From an uncultured Eggerthellaceae bacterium (lineage in GTDB: Bacteria > Actinomycetota > Coriobacteriia > Coriobacteriales > Eggerthellaceae), in contig CANQRF010000004.1 of assembly GCA_947626195.1 (NCBI GenBank), positions 78,143 to 142,142 of the forward strand: 64,000 nt of DNA, in the 5' to 3' direction. This document shows positions 10,987-19,586 of the stretch, piece by piece. Position 1 is the first letter of the stretch, and every line of letters starts with the position of its first letter. The notes below the pieces were generated by a model, which was not told the DNA's origin, made no database searches, and saw nothing but the letters and a program-made list of their open reading frames with translations. Both the position numbers and the translations under genes were made by a program.

Positions 10987-13968
10987 ATGGCAGGTAAAGG
11001 AAATAGGTTTTCGATGGCTTCGAACACATCAACGTTGCAGCAGATGGCGCGCAAGAACAACAACAAGAAGCGCGCATCGCAGAAAAAGGCAAACCGTCGG
11101 ACGAACGACCGGCGCAACATATGGCTGATTATCATCACGGCGCTTCTCATGATCGGATCGATCATTCTCTTCGTTCCGCCTCAGGAGAAAATCAATCAGG
11201 GCCTCGATATTCAAGGCGGTCTTTCGGTGGTTCTCACCGCGAAGAGCGATTCGGGAGAGGCGATCACGCCCGAGGAGATGGAGGCGAGCCGCGCCATCAT
11301 CGAGAGCCGTGTGAACGCCCTCGGCGCCAACGAGGCGACCGTTCAACTGCAGGGCAACGACCAGATTCTCGTGCAGATTCCGGGGCTCTCCGACACGGAA
11401 ACCGCGCTGGAGACGATCGGGCGCACCGGCTCGCTCGTGTTTGCGCGCCTCGACTCGTTCACCGACGAAGAGGTGAAGACCCAGATCGAAGAGGGCCGTT
11501 ACGGCAGCGAGGGAACGGTGACCGATGATTTCGGCAACGTGTTCCCCACGGGCAAAGTTGAGCATCTCTATGTGGAGCCCGGCACGTACACGCCGCTCGT
11601 CACCGGCGATGAGATCACGAACGTGACGATCGGGCAGGCGAGCGAGGCCGGCATCGATTACGCCGTCAACGTGACGCTGGATTCCCAGGGTGCCGCTGCT
11701 TTCGCGGCGGCGACGGAAGAGCTCGCCCCGTCGCACGGCAAGATCGTCATCATCCTCGACAACGAGGTGCAGTCCGCGCCGGCGGTGCAGTCCGAGATTC
11801 CCGACGGCCGCGTTTCCATCACCGGCAACTACGATTTGGAAGAGGCCCGTTCGCTGCAGACGATCCTTCAGAGCGGGTCGCTTCCCGTCAGCTTCGAATA
11901 TGCCCAGAGCCAAGTCGTCGGCCCGACGCTTGGCCAAGACGCCCTGTTCTCCGGCGTGATGGTGGCCCTCATCGGGCTCGTCATCGTGATGCTCTACCTG
12001 CTCTTCTTCTATAAGGGCCTCGGGCTCATCACGGCCGCCGCCATGGTGGTGTTTGCCGTGCTCTACCTCGGCATTTTGGCACTGCTCTCGCTCTTCGGGC
12101 AATTCAGCCTCACGCTTGCCGGCATCGCGGGCATCGTGCTCACCATCGGCATGGCAGCCGACTCCTCGATTCTCACCTTGGAACGGTTCCGCGAGGAAAT
12201 CCGCATGGGCCGCAGCGTCCGTGCGGCGTCGCTCACCGGTGTGCGCCACGCAATCGAGACCTCGATCGACGCCGACCTCGTGACGATGGTCTCGGCGCTC
12301 TCGCTCTTCTTCCTCGCGGCGGCGTCGGTGAAGGGCTTCGGCCTCACGCTCGCCCTCGGCATCATCTGCGACATCATGATGATGCTCATCTTCAAGGCGC
12401 CGATCATCCGCTTGCTCGCGCCTGTCTCCATTGCGCGGCACCCGGGCTTCTGGGGCATCACCGACAGCCAAGTGGCGGCGAAGGCGTATGAGGTCTTGGC
12501 GAAATCCGAGGGCACGTCGGTCGTCGCCGCGGAGGAGGCGGCGGAGATCGGCGAGAAGAGCTCCGAGGCGGCGCTTGCGGCGGCAGCTCCGAAGACGGCA
12601 GATGCGCAGCGCGTCTCGCAGGACGAGAAGACGGTTGAGCACAACATCGAGAAGACCTACAAGCTTCACGGCAGGTTCATCAAGCACGACATCAACTTCC
12701 TCGACTACCGCCGTATCTTCCTCACGGTGGCGGCTGTCCTCATTGCGCTGTGCTTCGTCGTCGTCGGCGTTCGCGGCCTGAACTTCGGCATCGAATTCAT
12801 CGGCGGCACGTCGATCGCGTTCAACAGCACGGGCGACATCACGATCGACCAGATGCGTGATGCCTTTGATGCCGCGGGTGAGCCGGATGCCGTCATCCAG
12901 ACGACGGTGACGAACGGCGACCCGGGCTTTCTCGTGCGCACCACGACGACGAGCGCCGAGACCGCGGCGGCGAACGCGAACAGCGTTGCCTCGTCGCTCG
13001 GACTGCCCTCCGACAGCTTCGAGGTCACGACGATCGGGCCTGACTGGGGGGCAAGCGTCATCCAGAGCTCGCTTATCGCGTTCCTCGTCTCCATCGTCTT
13101 GATCATCATCTATATCGCGATCCGCTTCGAATACAAGATGGGCGTCATCGCGGTCGTCGCCTTGCTGCACGACCTCATCCTCGTCATGGGCATCTACGCC
13201 CTCGTGGGCAGGGAGGTCAACCCGAACACGATCGCCGCGTTGCTCACGATTCTCGGCTACTCGCTCTACGACACCGTCGTCGTGTTCCACCGCATCAACG
13301 ACAACATGAAGGGCTCCGACATCAAGTGCACGTTCATGACGATGGCGAACCACTCCATCAACCAAGTGCTCATCCGCACGATCAACACGACGCTCACCTC
13401 GCTCATCCCTGTGCTCGCGATGCTGCTCTTCGGAAGCGAGACGCTGAAGGACTTCGCCTTCGCGATGGTGATCGGCCTCATCTGCGGCTCGTATTCCTCC
13501 ATCGCGATCGCCACGCCGCTGTTTGCCATCTGGAAGACGCACGAGAAGCGCTATGCGAAGCTGCGGAAGCGCTACGGCGACAAGATAGGCCGCTTCGAGT
13601 TCGAGCACATTCTCGTTCCGGCGGGTTCCCCGCATGTTGAGATCTCCGCTCAGGCGATGGATGAGGTGCTTGCGAGCGCGCCTGCTGAGGCTCCCGAGAA
13701 GGCCAAGTCCGAGAAGGGTGCACCGGAAAAGGCCAGGCCCGAGAAGGAGAAGCCTACGGCGCCGGCGAAGGAGACGAAAGCGCCGAAGAAGCCGGTTGAA
13801 GAGCCCGCTGAGAAACAGCAGGCTCAGGGCGACGAAAGAACCGCCAATACCCCTTCGTCACAGGAGAATGAGGCGCCCAAAGCAGCCGAGAAACCGAAAC
13901 CGCCGGTGAAAGTTTCAAAGACTGGCAAGCCCGCACGTGGCGGCGCCGGTAAGAAGCGGAAAAGGTAA
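10987..13968 (+). CDS. secDF: Fused protein-export membrane protein SecD-SecF
   Basis: RND-type membrane motor that uses the proton (or sodium) gradient to help SecYEG/SecA pull proteins out of the membrane. The first membrane helix is at about residues 46-62, then the large SecD periplasmic domain (IDIQGGLSVVLTA-like start, LGQDALFSG before helix 2), six SecD helices up to about 480, a polar link, and SecF from about 560 (NFGIEFIGGTS, then five helices with LGYSLYDTVVVFHRI). Residues beyond about 885 form a Lys/Glu/Pro/Ala-rich cytoplasmic tail of roughly 105 residues. Start is uncertain: ATG 10987 gives 993 aa, ATG 11014 is equally possible (AAAGGA and TAGG upstream). Confidence 0.94.
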   Translation: MAGKGNRFSMASNTSTLQQMARKNNNKKRASQKKANRRTNDRRNIWLIIITALLMIGSIILFVPPQEKINQGLDIQGGLSVVLTAKSDSGEAITPEEMEASRAIIESRVNALGANEATVQLQGNDQILVQIPGLSDTETALETIGRTGSLVFARLDSFTDEEVKTQIEEGRYGSEGTVTDDFGNVFPTGKVEHLYVEPGTYTPLVTGDEITNVTIGQASEAGIDYAVNVTLDSQGAAAFAAATEELAPSHGKIVIILDNEVQSAPAVQSEIPDGRVSITGNYDLEEARSLQTILQSGSLPVSFEYAQSQVVGPTLGQDALFSGVMVALIGLVIVMLYLLFFYKGLGLITAAAMVVFAVLYLGILALLSLFGQFSLTLAGIAGIVLTIGMAADSSILTLERFREEIRMGRSVRAASLTGVRHAIETSIDADLVTMVSALSLFFLAAASVKGFGLTLALGIICDIMMMLIFKAPIIRLLAPVSIARHPGFWGITDSQVAAKAYEVLAKSEGTSVVAAEEAAEIGEKSSEAALAAAAPKTADAQRVSQDEKTVEHNIEKTYKLHGRFIKHDINFLDYRRIFLTVAAVLIALCFVVVGVRGLNFGIEFIGGTSIAFNSTGDITIDQMRDAFDAAGEPDAVIQTTVTNGDPGFLVRTTTTSAETAAANANSVASSLGLPSDSFEVTTIGPDWGASVIQSSLIAFLVSIVLIIIYIAIRFEYKMGVIAVVALLHDLILVMGIYALVGREVNPNTIAALLTILGYSLYDTVVVFHRINDNMKGSDIKCTFMTMANHSINQVLIRTINTTLTSLIPVLAMLLFGSETLKDFAFAMVIGLICGSYSSIAIATPLFAIWKTHEKRYAKLRKRYGDKIGRFEFEHILVPAGSPHVEISAQAMDEVLASAPAEAPEKAKSEKGAPEKARPEKEKPTAPAKETKAPKKPVEEPAEKQQAQGDERTANTPSSQENEAPKAAEKPKPPVKVSKTGKPARGGAGKKRKR

Positions 13969-13978
13969 GGGGGGAACC

Positions 13979-14314
13979 ATGCGCACCGGAAGCGCCCCGA
14001 ACTTCTGCCCTCCCGTGAAGGAGGGCATGTGCATCACGCTCGCCGATGAGCAGGGCGAAGAGCTCACCTTCGAATTCCTCGGGATCATCATCCACGATGG
14101 CCGGCGCTATGGGTTTTTCTATCCTGTTGTCGATGAGAACGATGTGGGTGCATCGGGCGAGGTCGTGGTGCTTGAGGTGACGGAGCTCGACGACGAAGGC
14201 CAACCGGCGGCGTTTGAGCTCGTCCTTGATGAGCAGATAGCCGCCGAGGTCTACGCGGATTTCAAGCAGGCCACGAAAGACCTCTACGATTTCGAGGACT
14301 CGAGCGAGGGCTAG
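13979..14314 (+). CDS. DUF1292-like small acidic protein
   Basis: 111 aa, acidic, no membrane segment. Its core (ITLADEQGEELTFEFLGII ... EVVVLEVTELDDEGQPAAFELV) has the alternating strand pattern of DUF1292 proteins, which are widespread and of unknown function. ATG 13979 is preceded by AAGGGGGGAA. It starts 10 bases after secDF and is likely on the same mRNA. Its stop codon overlaps the stop of the convergent ATPase gene: the four bases CTAG supply a TAG to both strands. Confidence 0.75.
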   Translation: MRTGSAPNFCPPVKEGMCITLADEQGEELTFEFLGIIIHDGRRYGFFYPVVDENDVGASGEVVVLEVTELDDEGQPAAFELVLDEQIAAEVYADFKQATKDLYDFEDSSEG

Positions 14315-15207
14315 GCGCTCGCTTCGCGCACATCCCCTTGGTGGGGCTCACGTGCCCCCCGTGCGGTTCTTTTGCCGAGCTCCCGCGTGAGCTCGCGGAT
14401 AAGCTCGTCCTCATTAACGATCGTTTCGGAAATCGCGAGCCCTCGTGAGCGCAGCCGCCATGCGAGGGCGGTTACTTGGGGCGCATCGAGTCCGAGTGCA
14501 AGGAGCTTCTCGTGGTTGCCGGCTGCGAAGACGCGGTGCGGCGGGCCTTCGAGGGCGATTGTTCCCGCATCCATGACAAGCAGCTGGTCGGCGATAAGTG
14601 CGATCTCGTCAACCGCGTGCGTGGCGATGAGAAGCGACGTTCCCTCGCGATAAAGCCCTTCGAGAAACGCGCTGAGGTTATGCCGCGCGGAAGGGGAGAG
14701 ACCGACAAAGGGCTCGTCAAGGGCGAGCACGCGAGGTCGAAGCGCCAAGGTGCTCGCAAGTGCGATGCGCCGTTTTTCCCCACCGGAGAGCGCGAAGGGA
14801 TTCCGCGAGCCGATTTCATTGGGGACGAAGCCGACGGTCGAAAGGGCCTCATGGACCCGCTCCTGCACCTCGGCGTCGCTCAGGCCGAGGTTGCGCGGCC
14901 CGAATGCGACCTCATCGAAGACGGTTGCGGAGAAGAGCTGGCGCTCGGGATACTGCATCACGAGCCCGACACGGTGCCGGAGCAGATCGGCGTTTTTCCG
15001 CTCGGTCAACGGCGCGTCATCGATGACGACGGAACCTTCAGTCGGATCGAGGATTCCGCAGGCGAGCTTGAGAATCGTCGTCTTGCCGCTTCCCGTGCGG
15101 CCGAGCAGGCCGACGCATTCACCAGCGGAAAGGCTGAAATCGATGTCGCGAAGGACAAGGGGCGCTTTCTTCTCGTAGCGGAGCGAGACGTTGCGAAACG
15201 TCAGCAT
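14311..15207 (-). CDS. ECF-type ABC transporter ATP-binding protein (second of pair)
   Basis: ATPase of an energy-coupling-factor vitamin/metal uptake transporter. Walker A is GRTGSGKTT, the Q-loop is MQYPERQLFS (the Q-x-P-E form typical of EcfA), the signature is LSGGEKRR and Walker B is VLALDEPFVG. 298 aa from ATG 15207, which overlaps the upstream ATPase stop by seven bases (ATGCTGA), so the two are coupled and should form the usual heterodimer. The C-terminal helical region (LAWRLRSRGLAISETIVNEDEL) is family-like, with a basic tail. No EcfT gene follows: the next gene is convergent. Confidence 0.9.
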   Translation of the reverse strand: MLTFRNVSLRYEKKAPLVLRDIDFSLSAGECVGLLGRTGSGKTTILKLACGILDPTEGSVVIDDAPLTERKNADLLRHRVGLVMQYPERQLFSATVFDEVAFGPRNLGLSDAEVQERVHEALSTVGFVPNEIGSRNPFALSGGEKRRIALASTLALRPRVLALDEPFVGLSPSARHNLSAFLEGLYREGTSLLIATHAVDEIALIADQLLVMDAGTIALEGPPHRVFAAGNHEKLLALGLDAPQVTALAWRLRSRGLAISETIVNEDELIRELTRELGKRTARGAREPHQGDVREASA

Positions 15208-16052
15208 GCGATCGCCTCCACCAGTTCGTCGATCGTCACGCAGGGCGGAAGGCTCACGCCTTTTGCGAGGAGGTGGCTGCGAATCCGCCCGGCGAGGGGA
15301 GGTTCGAGCCCGCATGAGGCGAGAAGCTCCTCATCGGAGAGCACCGCGAGGGGCGTGCCCTGCGCGCGAATGGTTCCTTGATCGAACACGATGACGCGCT
15401 CAGCGCGGGCCGCCTCCTCCATATCGTGCGTGATGTTGATGATGGTCGTTCCGGCGGCATGGAGCGCATCGATCGTGGTGAGAAGGCTCCGCCGTCCTTC
15501 GGGGTCGAGCATAGAGGCGGCTTCATCGAAGATGATCGCCGAGGGGCTCATGGCAAGCACGCCCGCGATGGCGAGGCGCTGCTTCTGCCCGCCGGAAAGC
15601 GAAGAGGTCTCGTGCTTGCGCAACGCTGTGAGCCCGCAGGTCTCGAGCGCTTCCTCCACGCGCGCGGCAACTTCCTCCTGCGTGAATCCGAGGTTTTCGG
15701 GTCCGAAGGCCACCTCGTCCTCAACGACGGAGGCGACAAGGGCATCGTCGGGATTTTGAAACACCATGCCGATGCGCGAACGCAGCTCGAAACGGCGGGC
15801 TTCGTCGTCCGTCGGAATGACGAAGCAGCGCATCGTCCCCGCGGTGGGCGCAAGCAGGCCGAGCGCCAGAAGGGCGAAGGTCGATTTCCCCGCGCCGTTC
15901 TCGCCGACGATGCTCACATAGTCGCCCTGCCCGATGCGAAGGTTCACGTCGCTTATCGCTGGACGGCTGCCCCGATAGGAAAACGTGAGATGCTCGCAGG
16001 CGATCGCAGGTGCATCCTCAGAAGGTGGCATATTCGGCAGCGGAGTTTTCAT
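15201..16052 (-). CDS. ECF-type ABC transporter ATP-binding protein (first of pair)
   Basis: First ATPase of the pair, 283 aa. Walker A is GENGAGKST, the Q-loop is VFQNPDDAL (EcfA1 form), the signature LSGGQKQR and Walker B AIIFDEAASMLDP, where alanine replaces the usual proline after DEA; that is common in EcfA. The EcfT-contacting C-terminal region is present. Located upstream of and overlapping the second ATPase. Substrate depends on S and T subunits that must be encoded elsewhere. Confidence 0.9.
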   Translation of the reverse strand: MKTPLPNMPPSEDAPAIACEHLTFSYRGSRPAISDVNLRIGQGDYVSIVGENGAGKSTFALLALGLLAPTAGTMRCFVIPTDDEARRFELRSRIGMVFQNPDDALVASVVEDEVAFGPENLGFTQEEVAARVEEALETCGLTALRKHETSSLSGGQKQRLAIAGVLAMSPSAIIFDEAASMLDPEGRRSLLTTIDALHAAGTTIINITHDMEEAARAERVIVFDQGTIRAQGTPLAVLSDEELLASCGLEPPLAGRIRSHLLAKGVSLPPCVTIDELVEAIAC

Positions 16053-16184
16053 GATGGGGTATTGTAATATAGTTGCCTTGCCGTTCGCGCGGCGGCACAG
16101 ACTCAGCGCCGCATCTCATCTAGCGGCAAATCAGGGTAAGGGCCTGTGCCGCTCGCCGCTCGCTGATAATTTCCCGATTGTTAA

Positions 16185-16213
16185 CAGTTCGCTGACAAAA
16201 CTACGCCTATAAT
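16185..16213 (+). promoter_or_regulatory. Promoter candidate with perfect -10 before the AGCS symporter
   Basis: TATAAT at 16208-16213 lies 51 bases before the start at 16265. The -35 position (CAGTTC, 17-base spacing) is poor. The surrounding 130 bases are richer in A/T than the genes. Confidence 0.5.
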
Positions 16214-16264
16214 GCTTCCACTTTAGTACGTTAAAGCAGCGAGGCTCATGAAAGAGGCTTTATT

Positions 16265-17752
16265 ATGGATGCCTTTGCCACAGGATTAGTCGATTTTATC
16301 AACGCGGTCGATGCGTGGGTATGGGGTGTGCCCATGCTCGTGCTGTTGCTCGGCTCGCACCTTTACCTGACGATCCGCACGAAATTCATCCAGCGGAAGC
16401 TTTTGACGGGGATCAAGCTCTCGGTGACGAAAGACCCCGACGCGCCGGGCGACGTCTCCCAGTTCGGCGCGCTCTGCACCGCGCTTTCCGCGACGATCGG
16501 AACGGGCAATATCGTCGGCGTGGGAACCGCCGTCGTCATGGGCGGCCCGGGCGCCGTCTTCTGGATGTGGATCACCGGCGTCTTCGGCATTGCGACGAAG
16601 TACTCCGAAACCTATGCCGCCGTGAAGTATCGCGTGAAAGACCATAGCGGCAACATGCTCGGCGGTGCGATGTACGCGTGGCGCCGCGGCTTCGAGAAAG
16701 ACGGCAAGGTTCCGTGGTGGGCATCGCTCGGCGCCGGCGCGTTCGCCGTCTTCGCCGCGATCGCATCGTTCGGCATCGGTTCTGCCGTGCAATCGAACGC
16801 GCTCACGAACGTGGTCGTCCAGAACATGCCGGGCGTTCCCGCTTGGGGCATCGGGCTTGCGATCGTCATCGCCGTCTCCATCGTCATCTTCGGCGGCGTG
16901 AAGGTGATCTCGAGCGTGTGCGAGAAGCTCGTGCCGTTCATGGCGATCGCCTATGTGTGGGGCTGCATCGTCATCCTCGGCATGAATTGGGAATACGTCT
17001 GGCCGGCGATCTGCATGATCGTCACCTGCGCCTTCACGCCGCAGGCGGCGTTCGGCGGGGCGGTCGGCTTCGGTTTGGCGCGCGCCCTGCAGTTCGGCTG
17101 CGCACGTGGCCTCTTCTCGAACGAATCGGGCATGGGCTCGGCGCCGATCGTCGCATCGGCTGCGAGCACGCGCAATCCCGCCCGTCAGGCCCTTGTCTCG
17201 ATGACCGGCACCTTCTGGGACACCGTTATCGTGTGCGCCCTCACGGGCATCGTGCTCGTCTCGACGCTGCTTGCGAATCCTGATTTGCTGGCCGGCGGTG
17301 TGTTCGATCCCGACGCCGGCATCGTCATGCCCGCGGTCGGCGCCGACGGTGCGCCCGTTGTGATCGACGGCTCGGGCCTCACGACGCTCGCCTTCAACCA
17401 GATTCCCTATGTCGGGGCGCCCATCCTCGTGATCGGGATGATTCTGTTCTCCTATTCCACCATCCTCGGTTGGTCCTATTACGGCAACCGCTGCATCACC
17501 TACCTGTTCGGCAAGCGTGCGATCCGCCCCTATCAGGTCATTTTCGTCTTTGTAGCGTTTCTCGGCGCCATCGGTGTGGGCGATGTGGTGTGGACGATCT
17601 CCGACATCACGAATGCGCTCATGGCGGTGCCGAACATCATCATGGTGCTGTTGCTCTCAGGATTGATTGCGAAGGGGACGCAGCACTACGTCTACGACCA
17701 TAACCTTGAAGAGAAGGACGAAACGCCGATCCCGCAATACGATACGAAGTAA
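16265..17752 (+). CDS. Sodium:alanine/glycine symporter (AGCS family)
   Basis: Membrane carrier of small amino acids with sodium, 495 aa with about 11 hydrophobic segments. Family signature regions are visible: GALCTALSATIGTGNIVGVGTA (as two conserved blocks near residues 74-95), GPGAVFWMWITG, and the RGLFSNESGMGSAPI segment near residue 282. The hydrophilic N-terminal part is short. It is monocistronic, with its own promoter and a 436-base gap downstream. Alanine or glycine is the usual substrate; this is family inference. Confidence 0.93.
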   Translation: MDAFATGLVDFINAVDAWVWGVPMLVLLLGSHLYLTIRTKFIQRKLLTGIKLSVTKDPDAPGDVSQFGALCTALSATIGTGNIVGVGTAVVMGGPGAVFWMWITGVFGIATKYSETYAAVKYRVKDHSGNMLGGAMYAWRRGFEKDGKVPWWASLGAGAFAVFAAIASFGIGSAVQSNALTNVVVQNMPGVPAWGIGLAIVIAVSIVIFGGVKVISSVCEKLVPFMAIAYVWGCIVILGMNWEYVWPAICMIVTCAFTPQAAFGGAVGFGLARALQFGCARGLFSNESGMGSAPIVASAASTRNPARQALVSMTGTFWDTVIVCALTGIVLVSTLLANPDLLAGGVFDPDAGIVMPAVGADGAPVVIDGSGLTTLAFNQIPYVGAPILVIGMILFSYSTILGWSYYGNRCITYLFGKRAIRPYQVIFVFVAFLGAIGVGDVVWTISDITNALMAVPNIIMVLLLSGLIAKGTQHYVYDHNLEEKDETPIPQYDTK

Positions 17753-17781
17753 CGCAACACATTAATTCGGAAAGTTTAGGT

Positions 17782-17937
17782 GCCGAGACGCAGAAGCCTT
17801 GCTTCGCCCTCGGCGCCTTGCTGTTGAAAGAGGACTTGCGGTCGAGGCACGGAAGCTTTGTTTCGTCTTCGGTGGCTTACTGCTGGAGGAAGACTTGCGG
17901 CCGAGGCGCGGAAGCTTCGCTTCACTCTCGGCACCCG
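17782..17937. repeat. Three tandem copies of a 59-bp hairpin-forming repeat
   Basis: Imperfect direct repeats begin at 17783, 17842 and 17901, exactly 59 bases apart; the spacers share GACTTGCGG and CTG-TG-A-GA. Each copy contains its own inverted repeat around GGAAGC-TTC-GCTTC, flanked by CCGAG and CTCGG. Copies 1 and 3 form the best stems. Not CRISPR, because the whole unit is repeated without variable spacers. Confidence 0.75.
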
Positions 17938-18176
17938 ATCGCTTCACAATGGCTTGCAGCTGCGGAACTCGCTTTTTCGCCAGATTTCGCCATGACCCGC
18001 CATCATCGAAAAAGCTCAAACAGTCCTCGCTCCCGCAAGCCATCGCTCAGCGATCTGCCTCGCAAGTTCAGCGAGAGCTTCCACGCCTCGGCAGACATTG
18101 ACAATAATAATGAGGTCTTTTTCTTATTGTTCATTATTAATAGAGCCACTTCATCTTTCGAGAATAAGAGTGCCGA

Positions 18177-18182
18177 TATAAT
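18177..18182 (+). promoter_or_regulatory. TATAAT placed for a leaderless mRNA
   Basis: A perfect -10 hexamer ends six bases before the ATG at 18189, so transcription would begin at or next to the A of the start codon. No ribosome-binding site is present upstream of the ATG, which supports leaderless translation. The -35 is weak (TCTTTC at 18154). Confidence 0.55.
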
Positions 18183-18188
18183 GGATAT

Positions 18189-19586
18189 ATGAAAAGACTT
18201 GCGATTATAGGTGGAGGGGCATCGGGATTGATGGCGGCGGTGGCCGCCGGTCTGGCGGCGCGCGAGAGCGCCGAAGGGCTCTCGATCACCCTCTATGAGG
18301 AAGATGAGAAAGTCGGGCGCTCTATCTTGCGCAGCGGCAACGGACGTTGCAATTTCTCGAACGCCACGATTGATGCGGCGATTTATCGTAATACCAAATT
18401 TGTCGAAAAAGTCTTCGAGGCGCTCGAGACGCAGGCGGCTGATCTGCCGGGCTTTTCTCGCGACGATTGCCCACGTGATTCATTCGGGGAAGAAGGCGAC
18501 GCCGCATCCTCTCGTGCCGTGCCTGCCAATGCTGCACCTGCTAACGTTGCATTCCCCAACGCCGCATCCCCCAATGCTGCACCTGCCAATGCCGTGCTTC
18601 GCCTCTTCGAAAACCTCGGCCTCACATGGCGCAAGGATGCAGAGGGAAGGCTCTACCCGCGCACGAACAAAGCGTCCACGGTGCTCGATGTGCTCCGTGC
18701 GCCCCTTGACGAACTCGGCGTTGCTGTGCGCACAAACACGCGCATTGCACGTATCGAGTGCCCGCATACGCCGTCTTCGCCCTATACGCTCGTGCTGGGC
18801 GACGGCGCGTTCGAGCGTGCCGAAGCGGTAATTGTCGCGTTAGGCTCCTCCGCGCGGGCAGGCATGTTCCCACCAGACCTTTCGTTCGCGCCGATTGAAG
18901 CACTTCTCGGGCCAATCGCGACGGATGCAAAACCCGTCAAAGCACTCGATAACATCCGTGCACGGGCGAAGGTGTCGCTTTTGCGCCGAGGCGAGCTCGT
19001 TTGCACGGAGGAGGGGGAGGTGCAATTCCGCGCGTACGGCGTTTCGGGCATCGTGATCTTTAACCTCTCGCGTCTTGCCCGCCAAAACGACACGCTGGAA
19101 ATCGACTTTCTGCCCTTTTGCCCCGAAGAGGAAATCGCATTTTTCGCAAAACAGCGGCTTACCGGGTTGCGGGCGATTTACCCGCAGGGGCTCGACGTCG
19201 CGGCTTTCCTTCGCGGGCTCGTTCTTCCGCTTGTGGCGCAATCGATTCTCAAAACGGCCGACATGGCGGGAAATGAGGCCGCCAACGAGGAAACGGCTCA
19301 GCGCATCCTTCACGCGGCGAAGCATTTCTCCCTCACCGTGAAGGGCATGGGCGCTAAACAGCAGTGCCAGATCCATCGCGGCGGACTCGACCCGCAGGGT
19401 TTTTCCGCTGATATGCTCGAGTCCATTCGCCATCGGGGCCTTTTCGGCGCCGGAGAAGCGCTCGATGTGGACGCGCCCTGCGGCGGCTACAACCTCCATT
19501 GGGCGTGGACGTCGGGCGCGCTTGCGGGAATCAACGCCGTGCACAGGCTCCTCGAAGGCGATCCATCAGTGAAGGCCGTTCGATGA
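18189..19586 (+). CDS. HI0933/YhiN-family FAD-dependent oxidoreductase
   Basis: Flavoprotein of 465 aa of the family often named aminoacetone oxidase-like; function not established. The FAD-binding GGGASGLMAA is at residues 8-17, followed by SGNGRCNFSN, a family hallmark, and the C-terminal GGYNLHWAWTSGALAG motif that closes the FAD site. Residues about 98-138 hold an insert of repeated PANAA/PNAAS units (DNA 18522-18597), not part of the family core. The mRNA is probably leaderless. The stop overlaps the next gene (ATGA). Confidence 0.9.
   Translation: MKRLAIIGGGASGLMAAVAAGLAARESAEGLSITLYEEDEKVGRSILRSGNGRCNFSNATIDAAIYRNTKFVEKVFEALETQAADLPGFSRDDCPRDSFGEEGDAASSRAVPANAAPANVAFPNAASPNAAPANAVLRLFENLGLTWRKDAEGRLYPRTNKASTVLDVLRAPLDELGVAVRTNTRIARIECPHTPSSPYTLVLGDGAFERAEAVIVALGSSARAGMFPPDLSFAPIEALLGPIATDAKPVKALDNIRARAKVSLLRRGELVCTEEGEVQFRAYGVSGIVIFNLSRLARQNDTLEIDFLPFCPEEEIAFFAKQRLTGLRAIYPQGLDVAAFLRGLVLPLVAQSILKTADMAGNEAANEETAQRILHAAKHFSLTVKGMGAKQQCQIHRGGLDPQGFSADMLESIRHRGLFGAGEALDVDAPCGGYNLHWAWTSGALAGINAVHRLLEGDPSVKAVR

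Larger units (their letters stand above)
17753..18188. other. 436-bp intergenic region between the symporter and the flavoprotein
   Basis: Contains the 59-bp repeats, then a 15-base word (TGCGGAACTCGCTTT, 17961-17975) identical to part of the palindromic repeats at 26622 and 63697, then an A/T-rich stretch with a perfect TTGACA at 18098 and an 8-bp inverted repeat (AATAATGA / TCATTATT, 18109-18140). Open frames crossing it have no protein-like features. Probably a decayed repeat cluster plus a promoter region. Confidence 0.6.

Noticed and set aside
11029..13635. 868-codon open frame on the minus strand opposite secDF
   Set aside because: Arg/His/Asp-rich composition without hydrophobic core pattern; the plus strand encodes clear SecDF. 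Long antisense frames are expected in GC-rich coding DNA.
17782..17937. CRISPR-like array
   Set aside because: Repeats are adjacent 59-bp units without unique spacers, and no cas genes are present.
17799..18192. Two overlapping plus-strand frames of 100 and 124 codons
   Set aside because: They are products of the 59-bp repeats and A/T-rich leader, with no ribosome sites or protein-like pattern.
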